Positions 26,767 to 34,120 of a stretch of DNA of 35,575 bases are shown here, piece after piece. A model generated the notes under the pieces. The model was not told where the DNA came from, did not search any database, and worked only from the letters and a program-made list of their open reading frames with translations. Position 1 is the first letter of the stretch, and each line of letters starts with the position of its first letter. This DNA comes from Deltaproteobacteria bacterium (GTDB lineage Bacteria; Desulfobacterota; Desulfobulbia; Desulfobulbales; VMSU01): NCBI GenBank assembly GCA_013151175.1, contig JAADIV010000022.1:1-35575 (forward strand), in the 5' to 3' direction. A program made the position numbers and the translations under genes.

Positions 26767-27431
26767 GCGGCCCGATAATTACCATTGACGGGCCATCCGG
26801 CTCCGGCAAGAGTACGATAAGCCGCTTATTGGCGGATCGCCTCGGCTATGTCTATCTCGATACCGGCGCTATGTACAGGGCGGTGGGACTCAAGGCGGCA
26901 AAATCGGGGCTTGATCTTGATGATCCCGCCAGTCTGGAGGTTCTGCTTGCTGATCTTGATCTGCAGTTGTTGCCCGGCAGCGCGGATACTGTGGTTATGA
27001 TGGACGGACGGGATGTCTCTCTGGAAATCCGCTCGGCGGCTATGGGCATGATGGCTTCAAAGGTTTCAGCCTACGGCCCGGTACGGGCAAAGATGACGGC
27101 CCTGCAACAACACATGGCCCGCAACGGAGAGGTTGTTGCCGAGGGACGGGATACCGGCACGATAGTTTTTCCCGGCGCCCGCCATAAATTTTATCTGAAC
27201 GCCTCGGCGCCGGAACGGGCCAAACGTCGTACCGCCCAACTGCACGAGTTGGGGATGACGGCAAATTATCAGGAAATTTTAGCCCAGATAGAAAAAAGGG
27301 ATCACGATGACAGCGCCAGAACCCTGGCTCCGTTGAGAGCGGCAGCAGATGCGGTGTGGATTGATTGCACCAAAATGGATATTCCGGCGGTACTGCAGTT
27401 TATGCTGGATAAAATTAGAGAGGAGACCTGA
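26763..27431 (+). CDS. cmk: Cytidylate kinase
   Basis: (d)CMP kinase of 222 residues making CDP and dCDP. The P-loop GPSGSGKST lies at about residues 10-18, followed by YVYLDTGAMYRAVGLKA, VVAEGRDTGTIVFPGA for CMP binding, and the lid ERAKRRTAQLHELG, with KRDHDDSARTLAPL near the end. Length is normal. It starts within the hisC stop and ends directly against the next ATG, which points to coupled translation. Confidence 0.97.
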   Translation: MSGPIITIDGPSGSGKSTISRLLADRLGYVYLDTGAMYRAVGLKAAKSGLDLDDPASLEVLLADLDLQLLPGSADTVVMMDGRDVSLEIRSAAMGMMASKVSAYGPVRAKMTALQQHMARNGEVVAEGRDTGTIVFPGARHKFYLNASAPERAKRRTAQLHELGMTANYQEILAQIEKRDHDDSARTLAPLRAAADAVWIDCTKMDIPAVLQFMLDKIREET

Positions 27432-27788
27432 ATGACAGACCTGGAGAATAATCTGCGTAAATTTAAACGTCGTCATCTCATTTATTATATGGAGGTCTTT
27501 GATGATGAGTCCGGGAAATTGCTGGGGCATTTGGCTGATATTAACGTCAACGGCCTGCAATTAGTCAGTCGCGAAGCCGTTGAGCTGGATCGAGACTTTC
27601 GTCTGCGGCTGATGCTGCCGGAGGACGTGTCTGGAACGGCAAAGGTTGTGTTCGACGCCAAAAGTGTGTGGTGTCGTCCCGATGTCAACCCTGATTTCTT
27701 TGCCACCGGCTTCAGCGCCCCGGAACTTGACCAGAATATCCGGCGAATATTCATGATAATGATTAATCAGTTAGGATTTAACGATTAA
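27432..27788 (+). CDS. PilZ-like protein with a divergent ligand motif
   Basis: Protein of 118 residues with PilZ layout: basic FKRRHLIYYMEVFD at the N-terminus, then GHLADINVNGLQLVS in the place of the (D/N)xSxxG loop, a FRLRLMLPEDV strand and ATGFSAPELD. The usual serine of the second motif is replaced (DINVNG), and the arginine motif is RR rather than RxxxR. Cyclic di-GMP binding is therefore uncertain. ATG follows the cmk TGA with no gap, and GAGAGGAG in the end of cmk is the ribosome site. Probably the last gene of the gatC operon. Confidence 0.82.
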   Translation: MTDLENNLRKFKRRHLIYYMEVFDDESGKLLGHLADINVNGLQLVSREAVELDRDFRLRLMLPEDVSGTAKVVFDAKSVWCRPDVNPDFFATGFSAPELDQNIRRIFMIMINQLGFND

Positions 27789-27807
27789 GAGTTTTGCCGC
27801 GCGCTCA

Positions 27808-28500
27808 CTACACCATTTTTTCCTCAGACCAATCATTATGGGCAAATTGTTTATGATCCGGTTTGGGAGGTTTTAGCTCAGTCATTCTTGCCTGCAGCCA
27901 GACAAGAATCTTGCTGAATTCACTTGCCACCTCGCCCAGGGCCTGGCCGCGGTGGCTGACCTTATTTTTTTCCGTCATTGAACATTCCGCGAAACTCTTG
28001 CCCAAACCGGGGTGATAGAATATGGGGTCATAGCCAAAACCACCATCGCCGCAAATTTCGCTGCTGATTACCCCGGCACAGCGGCCATCGTAGGTCAGGG
28101 CCGGGCCGCTTGGCACTGCGATGGATATTACGCACTCGAAGGCGGCGCGGCGGTTTGTTGCCCCTGCCATCTCCCTGAGCAGTTTTTCGATATTTTCCCG
28201 ATCGCTGGCATGTTCTCCGGCGTAGCGGGCGGAATATATCCCCGGAGCGCCGTTCAGGGCCTCCACCACCAGGCCGGAATCATCGGCAATTGCCGGAATT
28301 CCCAGAACCTTGGCGGCAAATAAGGCCTTTTTATAGGCATTATCATCGAAGGTCTTGCCATCTTCCTCGACCTCTGGGATCGGGCCAAAATCTCTAAGGC
28401 ATTTTAAATCAACGGGGTAATCGGCTAATATGCGTTGAAACTCTTTGACTTTACCCTGGTTACGAGTGGCCAGGACAATGGTTGTTTTGGCTTTCGACAT
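27808..28500 (-). CDS. rdgB: XTP/dITP diphosphatase (RdgB/HAM1 family)
   Basis: Nucleotide-pool sanitising enzyme of 230 residues hydrolysing XTP, dITP and ITP to monophosphates. Landmarks are TIVLATRNQGKVKEF at the start, the substrate motif TFDDNAYKKA, AIADDSGLVVEALNGAPGIYSARYAG, GGFGYDPIFY, and KNKVSHRGQAL with the SHR base-binding residues. The ~30-residue charged C-terminal tail is longer than usual. ATG at 28500 has AAGGAAAGAC upstream on the minus strand and matches the family start. An in-frame extension to 28617 runs through a palindromic repeat and is not believed. Confidence 0.95.
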   Translation of the reverse strand: MSKAKTTIVLATRNQGKVKEFQRILADYPVDLKCLRDFGPIPEVEEDGKTFDDNAYKKALFAAKVLGIPAIADDSGLVVEALNGAPGIYSARYAGEHASDRENIEKLLREMAGATNRRAAFECVISIAVPSGPALTYDGRCAGVISSEICGDGGFGYDPIFYHPGLGKSFAECSMTEKNKVSHRGQALGEVASEFSKILVWLQARMTELKPPKPDHKQFAHNDWSEEKMV

Positions 28501-28522
28501 GTCTTTCCTTATCTTTTTATAT

Positions 28523-28631
28523 TCGTAACTATTCAGCAGCACCCCATCTTCGTCCATTTGGGCCTTCTCGAATACCAAAGTATGCTTCGAAGTCCCAAAT
28601 GAACAAACCTGGAGCACTGCTGAACAGTTAC
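28523..28631. repeat. Dispersed repeat B, complete imperfect palindrome
   Basis: Outer arms GTAACTATTCAGCAG (28525-28539) and CTGCTGAACAGTTAC (28617-28631) are inverted with one mismatch. Middle arms CATTTGGG (28555-28562) and CCCAAATG (28594-28601) pair perfectly. Inner TCGAA/TTCGA and ATAC/GTAT close around CAAA. The core TATGCTTCGAAGTC (28581-28594) is identical to 1-14, and the left end CTGAATAGTTACGA (minus strand) equals 47-60. The nested stems suggest a folded RNA or MITE-like element. It lies just upstream of rdgB, in its leader or promoter region. Confidence 0.65.
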
Positions 28632-28654
28632 ATTTCGGTGGTTATTGCATATTT

Positions 28655-28678
28655 CTATGCATCACACTGAATAGTTAC
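28655..28678 (+). repeat. Additional repeat B end-sequence
   Basis: gcatcacactgaatagttac (28659-28678) matches 39-58 at 19 of 20 bases, 27 bases beyond the full palindrome. It may be a second, truncated element or part of a longer composite. Confidence 0.55.
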
Positions 28679-28688
28679 TTATATTCTT

Positions 28689-28718
28689 TTGACAAAACAG
28701 ATAGTTACAACATATCCT
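28689..28718 (+). promoter_or_regulatory. Possible promoter of the 41-residue membrane protein
   Basis: TTGACA (28689-28694), 18 bases, TATCCT (28713-28718). A second weaker candidate is TTGCCA (28766-28771), 17 bases, TATCCT (28789-28794). Both -10 boxes sit in a repeated CATATCCT string. Confidence 0.35.
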
Positions 28719-28815
28719 ACCCATAACTGCCTGAAAACACAACGGATTATTTTTTGTAAAAAAACTTGCCAGACAGTTTTTTTGGACATATCCTTAATCT
28801 ATGGGGGGTAAGTCT

Positions 28816-28941
28816 ATGTGGAATTTTTTTATCTTCTTTATTATCGGTTGGCTAGTTGGTTTTTTTGTCTATTATCTGGCTGAGGATTATAAACATTCGG
28901 AAGACTACCAGAACGAACCGGGCCGCCTGCATCAATTATAG
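28816..28941 (+). CDS. Small single-pass membrane protein, unknown
   Basis: ORF of 41 residues starting at ATG 28816 with a G-rich run (GGGGGG, 28803-28808) about 7 bases upstream. Residues 4-21 form one very hydrophobic helix (FFIFFIIGWLVGFFVYYL). A charged tail follows (AEDYKHSEDYQNEPGRLHQL). It resembles small inner-membrane accessory proteins, but I recognise no family. It lies alone, converging on birA, with promoter-like sequence upstream. Moderate confidence that it is expressed. Confidence 0.5.
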   Translation: MWNFFIFFIIGWLVGFFVYYLAEDYKHSEDYQNEPGRLHQL

Positions 28942-28986
28942 AGAACCTATAATTTGTCCACTCTGGTGAGAGCGATGCCTCCCGGC

Positions 28987-29808
28987 TTATCGGGCGACGG
29001 TAATTTCCAGATCGCCTGAGAGCACGGGGTGGTTTGTGCCGCCGGCATCCCTGATGTGCAACAGCCCTTCCTCGTCCGGCCCCAGAGACAGGCCGGTGAT
29101 CTTTTGCCCCTTCGGGGTGAGCCAGGTAAGCCACTTGCCGTATGCGGCATCATTGGCCCGCCAGTCTGCCAGAATCCCGCCAAAGTCATTATTTACCAAA
29201 CGTGCTATTTCCCGGTCAACCTCACGCAATACGGCGGCTAGCACTGCGCCCCTGTCAAAGAACCGGCCGGCCGCGATATACATGGATGTGGCCCTGGCCG
29301 CCAGCTCCACCGGCAAAGTATCGGCAGTGGTATTCACATTCAGGCCTATACCTATGACAATAGTCGGCCCGCTGCCTGCCGTCATGTCATTTTCAGTTAG
29401 AACCCCCGCCATTTTTTTTTCTGCAAATAACAGATCATTGGGCCACTTCAGGCGGGCCTCAATGGCGCTTACTTTGGCTACTCCATTACGCAGCGCCAGG
29501 CCAACAGCCAGGGTGATTTTGCTAAGATCTTTTGACTGTAAAGGCGGCCGGGTGATGATGGAAAAATAAAGGCCGGCCCCCTTTGGCGATTCCCATGTTC
29601 TGCCGAGCCGGCCCCGGCCATTGCTCTGGGTTTGGGCTATAACTACGGTGCCAGATTCGGCTCCTTCTTTGGCCAGGGCCAGGGCCTGGGTATTGGTGGA
29701 GTCAACGGCGTCAAACAGGATCAGCGGCCTGTCGTCCAACCGACAGCTTCGGGATATTCGCTGCCATATCGGCTCTTCTTGCGCTTGGCTAGGTACTTGC
29801 TTGGGCAT
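28987..29808 (-). CDS. birA: Biotin--[acetyl-CoA-carboxylase] ligase, catalytic-only type
   Basis: Biotin protein ligase of 273 residues that activates biotin as biotinyl-AMP and attaches it to the BCCP of acetyl-CoA carboxylase. Seen: FDAVDSTNTQALALA, the nucleotide loop SNGRGRLGRTW, GLYFSIITRPP, LKWPNDLL, KMAGVLTE and GIGLNVNT, plus a C-terminal SH3-like part with GDLEI. There is no N-terminal winged-helix domain, so it is a class I enzyme that should not repress bio genes. ATG 29808 is in the expected place. Confidence 0.94.
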   Translation of the reverse strand: MPKQVPSQAQEEPIWQRISRSCRLDDRPLILFDAVDSTNTQALALAKEGAESGTVVIAQTQSNGRGRLGRTWESPKGAGLYFSIITRPPLQSKDLSKITLAVGLALRNGVAKVSAIEARLKWPNDLLFAEKKMAGVLTENDMTAGSGPTIVIGIGLNVNTTADTLPVELAARATSMYIAAGRFFDRGAVLAAVLREVDREIARLVNNDFGGILADWRANDAAYGKWLTWLTPKGQKITGLSLGPDEEGLLHIRDAGGTNHPVLSGDLEITVAR

Positions 29809-29914
29809 AATGACCGGCTGGGTGTTGGCTTACTTGACTTTTGGAGGCCTTTGCGATAATCTTATCCGTTTTTTTATGACGAAATAACTAATGCCCATTT
29901 GGGGTACATAAATG

Positions 29915-29941
29915 CAGCGGTACGACAACGATCGTATGCGA
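29915..29941 (+). repeat. 27-bp dispersed repeat A, copy 1 (hisS leader)
   Basis: CAGCGGTACGACAACG... through ...GTATGCGA, 27 bases identical to 33613-33639 and to the complement of 33759-33785. The flanks are unrelated. It contains the 8-bp palindrome ACGATCGT. Here it ends at the first base of the hisS ribosome site (AAGGA, 29941-29945). Confidence 0.85.
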
Positions 29942-29952
29942 AGGAACATAAT

Positions 29953-31221
29953 TTGATAGTCAAGGCATTAAAAGGATTCAAGGACATCCTACCAGATGAG
30001 GCCAATCTTTGGCAAGATGTAGAACGGGTGGCCCGGCAAATTTTCCATCGTTTCGGCTATCGAGAGATCAGGGTGCCGATTTTGGAGAAGACAGGGCTTT
30101 TCGCCCGCTCCATCGGCGAAACCACGGATATTGTCGAAAAGGAGATGTATAGCTTTACCGATCGTAACGGCGATTCATTGACCATGCGGCCGGAAGGCAC
30201 TGCCCCGGTATTGCGCGCCTTTATTGAGCATAATCTCCAGGCCGAGCGACCGGTGCAAAAGCTCTATACCATGGGGCCTATGTTCCGCCACGAACGGCCG
30301 CAAAAGGGGAGGCTGCGGCAATTCCATCAGATGAGCGTTGAGGCCATAGGTGCCGATCAGCCGGAAATAGACGCCGAAATCATGGCTATGGCCTCCATGG
30401 TTATTAGCGAATTGGGCCTGGACGTAAGTCTGGAGATAAATTCCCTGGGCTGCCCAAAATGCCGGCCCGCTTTTAACCAGGCTCTGCTTGACTTTCTGGC
30501 AGAAAACGCCGGCAGTTTATGCCCTGATTGTGAACGGCGGCGTTATAAAAACCCTCTGCGGGTACTTGATTGTAAGAACAAGACCTGCCAGGCGCGTTAT
30601 GTCAACGCCCCCTCTATTCAGGCCCATCTCTGCCCGGAATGCGCGGCACATTTTCAGGCAGTGGAGTCTTATCTAAAGGCCCTTGATATAAGGTACAAGG
30701 TTAATCCCTTCATGGTGCGGGGGCTTGATTATTATACCCGCACTACATTTGAGTTATTGACCAATGCCCTTGGTGCTCAGAGCGCGGTTGGGGCGGGTGG
30801 CCGCTATGACGGTCTAATTGAGCAGCTAGGCGGCCCCGCTCTGCCGGGAATAGGTTTTGCCATGGGTCTGGAACGCCTGACCCTGTTATTAGCGGCACAA
30901 CAAAGAAAATCGTCCCAACGGATAGATATATTTATTGCCGCTCTGGGGGGTGCCGCCCTTGAAAGGGGGGTTCTGTTGGCACACGCCCTGCGGCAGCGGG
31001 GAGTGGCGGTAGTGATGGATTACGCCGGCCGCAGCCTGAAGAGCCAGATGAAACAGGCCGCCCGCCATGACAGCCGTTTTACCCTGATAATTGGGGAAAA
31101 TGAACTGGCTGGGGGACAGGCGGTTATGCGCGATATGGAGAGTCATGAGCAGGTGGACGTTATCCTGTCGGAAGATCTTGCTACCTGGAGTACAGCCTTG
31201 GCAAAGAAAATTTTGGCGTAA
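29953..31221 (+). CDS. hisS: Histidyl-tRNA synthetase
   Basis: Class II synthetase of 422 residues. Motif 1 region is FHRFGYREIRVPILEKTGLF, motif 2 FRHERPQKGRLRQFHQM, the histidine-specific signatures are LEINSLGCPKC and GLDYYTRTTFEL, and motif 3 is GIGFAMGLERL. A cysteine-rich insertion (CPKC, CPDC, CKNKTC, CPEC, about residues 175-245) is seen in many deltaproteobacterial enzymes. The start is set at TTG 29953: AAGGA lies 7 bases upstream, and the protein then begins IVKALKGFKDILPDE as in the family. TTG 29899 would add 18 codons through repeat A and is unlikely. Confidence 0.95.
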   Translation: MIVKALKGFKDILPDEANLWQDVERVARQIFHRFGYREIRVPILEKTGLFARSIGETTDIVEKEMYSFTDRNGDSLTMRPEGTAPVLRAFIEHNLQAERPVQKLYTMGPMFRHERPQKGRLRQFHQMSVEAIGADQPEIDAEIMAMASMVISELGLDVSLEINSLGCPKCRPAFNQALLDFLAENAGSLCPDCERRRYKNPLRVLDCKNKTCQARYVNAPSIQAHLCPECAAHFQAVESYLKALDIRYKVNPFMVRGLDYYTRTTFELLTNALGAQSAVGAGGRYDGLIEQLGGPALPGIGFAMGLERLTLLLAAQQRKSSQRIDIFIAALGGAALERGVLLAHALRQRGVAVVMDYAGRSLKSQMKQAARHDSRFTLIIGENELAGGQAVMRDMESHEQVDVILSEDLATWSTALAKKILA

Positions 31222-31263
31222 GATTTTTTGGCAGTTAAAATTAATTATTGAAGGAGAAACCCA

Positions 31264-33051
31264 ATGGAATCCATGGGTGGGCTGAAAAGAAGCCATTATT
31301 GTAACGAATTACAGCAGGCGAATGTTGGTGATGAAATCATCTTAATGGGTTGGGTATTACGCCGCCGCGATCATGGCGGGGTAATTTTTGTCGATCTGCG
31401 CGATCTGCGGGGGATTACGCAGGTGGTGTTTAATCCCGAGTACAATGAAAAAGTGCATGCCAAGGCCCATGATTTACGGAGTGAGTGGGTATTAGCAGTC
31501 CGAGGGAAGGTTTGCGCCCGCCCGGAGGGAATGACCAACAAAAATCTACAGACCGGCGCCATCGAAATAATGGTTGATGAATTGCGGATTCTCAACACCT
31601 CCCCGACACCGCCATTCCCGCTAGATGAAGAAAAAGATGTGGCGGAAAATCTGCGCCTTAAATATCGCTATCTTGATTTGCGCCGCCCAAAAATGATTAA
31701 TAATCTGCGTCTACGTCATCAGGCTGCGCACGCCATTCGCACCTATCTGGACGAAAATAATTTTATCGATGTGGAAACTCCAATTTTGACCCGCTCAACC
31801 CCTGAGGGCGCCAGAGATTATCTAGTCTCCAGCCGGGTCAATCCCGGCAAGTTTTATGCTTTGCCACAGTCGCCGCAGCTCTTTAAACAGTTGTTGATGA
31901 TTGCCGGGGTGGATCGTTATTATCAAATCGTCAAATGCTTTCGTGATGAGGATCTGCGGGCCGACCGCCAACCGGAATTTACCCAGATCGACATGGAGTT
32001 ATCCTTCGTTGATGAAGACGACATCATGACCATTGCCGAGGGTATGATTCAACGACTCTTCAAGATTACTCTAAATAAAGACATTAGCACTCCTTTTAAA
32101 CGTATGACCTACGCCGAAGCCATGGAGCGTTTCGGCTGTGATAAACCGGACACCCGTTTCGGTCTGGAATTAATTAACCTAACGGAGACAGTGCGTGACT
32201 GTGGCTTTAAAGTTTTTGCCTCGGTAGTAAAGAAGGGCGGTCTGGTGAAAAGTATTAACGCCAAGGGCTGTGCCACCTTGTCCCGCAAAAATATTGATGA
32301 CCTCACCGAGTATGTGGCGCAGTTTGGCGCCAGGGGGTTGGCCTGGGTCAAAATAAAGGAAGACGGCGAATGGCAGTCGCCTATTGCCAAATTTTTTACG
32401 GAAGCAGAGCGTAACGATATGGGGCAAACCCTGGACGCCGCTCCCGGAGATTTGTTGTTTTTTGTGGCGGATACGCCGGCTGTTGTCCATCAGGCCTTGT
32501 CGGAGCTGCGTCTGGAGCTGGGCCGGCGGCTTAACCTAATTGACAAGAGCGTCTTTGATCTATTGTGGGTAACGGATTTCCCCCTGCTGGAATATGATGA
32601 GGATGAGGGGCGCTATACGGCGGTGCATCATCCCTTTACCGCCCCTCATGAGGATGATCTGGCTCTGCTAGAATCGGCGCCGGGCAAAGTGCGCAGCCGG
32701 GCCTATGATATGGTTTTAAACGGTACGGAAATCGGCGGCGGCAGCATTCGTATTCATCAAAAGGATGTGCAGAACCGGGCCTTTGCCGCCTTGGGTATTT
32801 CGCCGGAGGAGGCGAAGGATAAGTTCGATTTCCTCTTGCGGGCTCTGGAGTTGGGGGCGCCGCCCCATGGTGGTATCGCCTTTGGTCTGGATCGTTTAAT
32901 GATGATATTAACTGCCAGCGATTCGATTAGGGACGTTATCGCCTTCCCCAAAACGCAGCGCGCCGCCTGCCCGCTCACCGAGGCGCCGTCACCAGTGGCC
33001 AGAAAGCAGTTGACTGAGCTGCATTTACGGCCTGACTGGAAAGAGGATTAA
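31264..33051 (+). CDS. aspS: Aspartyl-tRNA synthetase
   Basis: Class II synthetase of 595 residues of the bacterial type. The N-terminal OB-fold has VLRRRDHGGVIFVDLRD. Motif 1 follows in the FIDVETPILTRSTPEGARDYLV region. Motif 2 is FRDEDLRADRQPEFTQIDME. The bacterial GAD insert covers about 290-420, and motif 3 is PHGGIAFGLDRLMMI. With GatCAB encoded nearby it may be non-discriminating and also charge tRNA(Asn), but that cannot be decided here. AAGGAG (31251-31256) is the ribosome site. It lies 42 bases after hisS, probably cotranscribed. Confidence 0.98.
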   Translation: MESMGGLKRSHYCNELQQANVGDEIILMGWVLRRRDHGGVIFVDLRDLRGITQVVFNPEYNEKVHAKAHDLRSEWVLAVRGKVCARPEGMTNKNLQTGAIEIMVDELRILNTSPTPPFPLDEEKDVAENLRLKYRYLDLRRPKMINNLRLRHQAAHAIRTYLDENNFIDVETPILTRSTPEGARDYLVSSRVNPGKFYALPQSPQLFKQLLMIAGVDRYYQIVKCFRDEDLRADRQPEFTQIDMELSFVDEDDIMTIAEGMIQRLFKITLNKDISTPFKRMTYAEAMERFGCDKPDTRFGLELINLTETVRDCGFKVFASVVKKGGLVKSINAKGCATLSRKNIDDLTEYVAQFGARGLAWVKIKEDGEWQSPIAKFFTEAERNDMGQTLDAAPGDLLFFVADTPAVVHQALSELRLELGRRLNLIDKSVFDLLWVTDFPLLEYDEDEGRYTAVHHPFTAPHEDDLALLESAPGKVRSRAYDMVLNGTEIGGGSIRIHQKDVQNRAFAALGISPEEAKDKFDFLLRALELGAPPHGGIAFGLDRLMMILTASDSIRDVIAFPKTQRAACPLTEAPSPVARKQLTELHLRPDWKED

Positions 33052-33068
33052 GGGCTGACAAAAAAACT

Positions 33069-33096
33069 TTGACAATGCGGCGCTGTGTGTTATAGA
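33069..33096 (+). promoter_or_regulatory. Strong promoter and structured leader of the cold-shock gene
   Basis: TTGACA (33069-33074), 16 bases, TATAGA (33091-33096). Transcription would start near 33103, giving a leader of about 120 bases, typical of cold-shock genes. Within it GTATTGTC (33112-33119) pairs with GGCAATAC (33134-33141), an 8-bp stem that could respond to temperature. Confidence 0.6.
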
Positions 33097-33222
33097 ATGA
33101 GTGCTTTAGCGGTATTGTCGGGCGAATTATCCTGGCAATACAACGATTGGTTGTCAAACGGCGCCGGTCATATTATTAAATAGGCCTTTCTAGGGGGTCT
33201 GGTAAAGAAGGAGTAGTTCGAG

Positions 33223-33423
33223 ATGGCTGAAGGAACAGTAAAGTGGTTTAACGCGTCTAAGGGGTTTGGGTTTATCGAGCAAGACGATGGCTCAGATGTT
33301 TTTGTACATTATTCTGCAATTAAGACGGAAGGCTATAAGAGCCTTGATGAAGGTGCCCGTGTTAAGTTTGATGTTGTCGAAGGCAACAAAGGGCCCGCTG
33401 CTGATAATGTTGAGCCCCTGTAA
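33223..33423 (+). CDS. Cold-shock protein (CspA family)
   Basis: RNA-binding single cold-shock domain of 66 residues that acts as an RNA chaperone. It begins [19 protein letters not shown] with RNP1 (KGFGFIE) and RNP2 (VFVHYSAI), and ends in [16 protein letters not shown]. Length is normal. AAGGAG (33208-33213) is the ribosome site. Its own promoter and long leader suggest it is expressed separately from aspS. Whether it is cold-induced or constitutive cannot be told. Confidence 0.96.
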   Translation: MAEGTVKWFNASKGFGFIEQDDGSDVFVHYSAIKTEGYKSLDEGARVKFDVVEGNKGPAADNVEPL

Positions 33424-33752
33424 AAATAAATCAGGCGGTACTTGCAGATGACCTTTGGTAATCTGTGGCAATAAGTTTATGTTACCCCCTATAAGGGTGT
33501 TCAGTAAAATGGCAAGCCGGTAAATTCCCGCTCCTGACTGTTTTCGAGCTAACATCCTGAACTTGCAGTTTTTGAGCAGTCAGTGAAATCTGTGAGCTGT
33601 GCTCCGCACTCAGCGGTACGACAACGATCGTATGCGATTGCGGGGCATTTTTTTTGCCCTTGGCTTACCTGAGACATAACGGAGCCGCGCTCAAAAGCCG
33701 GGAACTCTGTTATGGACATAAGTACCCTTTCCCCATGCAATTCCCCAGGTTT
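33424..33752. other. Intergenic region with stem-loops and inverted repeat A
   Basis: No believable gene. CAGAT/ATCTG with inner ACC/GGT (about 33446-33464) makes a hairpin shortly after the csp stop, without a T-run. GGGCA-T6-TGCCC (about 33645-33660) and CATAACGGAG/CTCTGTTATG (33675-33684/33705-33714) form further hairpins inside the inverted copies of repeat A. Bidirectional termination between csp and the GIY-YIG gene is one possible role. Confidence 0.5.
33613..33639 (+). repeat. 27-bp dispersed repeat A, copy 2
   Basis: Exact copy of 29915-29941. It is inverted relative to 33759-33785, with 119 bases between. The following ATTGC-GGGG pairs with CCCC-at-GCAAT before copy 3, extending the palindrome inward. 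Confidence 0.85.
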
Positions 33753-34037
33753 TCACTTTCGCATACGATCGTTGTCGTACCGCTGTACTAGCAGTCTCTT
33801 CTGCCCAGGGGACATCTTTTTTAACTGGTATTCCCGCTTGGCGGCGTCAGAGCGCGAGGCGGCGGCCTCCTGATATACAAGCTGAACCGGCCGCCTTGCC
33901 CTGGTGTATCTAGCGCCCTTCGCACCATAATTATGTTCTTTGAGCCTTCTGACGAGGTCGATGGTGATGCCGGCGTAGAGGCTGTCATCATTACAGCGCA
34001 GCATATAAACGTACCAGCCACTTGGTTTAATGTTCAT
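33753..34037 (-). CDS. GIY-YIG domain nuclease-like protein (YhbQ/UPF0213 type)
   Basis: Single-domain protein of 94 residues. It starts GWYVYMLRCNDDSLYAGIT, giving the two-part GIY-YIG motif (YVYML, YAGIT), then RRLKEHNYGAKGARYTRARRP with the catalytic Arg, and EAAASRSDAAKREYQLK with the metal Glu. This is the standalone YhbQ-like family, not a homing enzyme. ATG 34037 is chosen because GAGGAG lies just upstream on the minus strand; TTG 34049 is an alternative. The last ten residues (QRYDNDRMRK) are encoded by repeat A. Confidence 0.88.
   Translation of the reverse strand: MNIKPSGWYVYMLRCNDDSLYAGITIDLVRRLKEHNYGAKGARYTRARRPVQLVYQEAAASRSDAAKREYQLKKMSPGQKRLLVQRYDNDRMRK
33759..33785 (-). repeat. 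27-bp dispersed repeat A, copy 3 (inverted)
   Basis: Exact reverse complement of the copies at 29915-29941 and 33613-33639. It lies inside the 3' end of the GIY-YIG gene and codes for its last residues before the stop. Confidence 0.85.
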
Positions 34038-34120
34038 GTTGCTCCTCAATTACCTTGAAATATAGTCATAAATTTTGTTACTATCCACCAGAATTTGCAA
34101 GATAATTACAAGGGCGTGAT

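Noticed and set aside
28501-28617. 39-residue N-terminal extension of RdgB
   Set aside because: It runs through palindromic repeat B, and ATG 28500 has a good ribosome site at the family start.
28523-28678. CRISPR-like array from the repeated ends
   Set aside because: Copies are inverted and unevenly spaced, with no regular spacers and no cas genes.
29899-29952. 18-residue N-terminal extension of HisS
   Set aside because: It is encoded largely by repeat A. TTG 29953 has AAGGA upstream and matches the family start.
33549-33740. 63-codon minus-strand ORF in the csp/GIY-YIG gap
   Set aside because: It lies inside the inverted-repeat region, with no ribosome site and a composition unlike a protein.
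33753-34037. GIY-YIG gene as a homing endonuclease of a mobile intron
   Set aside because: It is the short standalone YhbQ-like form with no DNA-binding domain and no intron structure around it.
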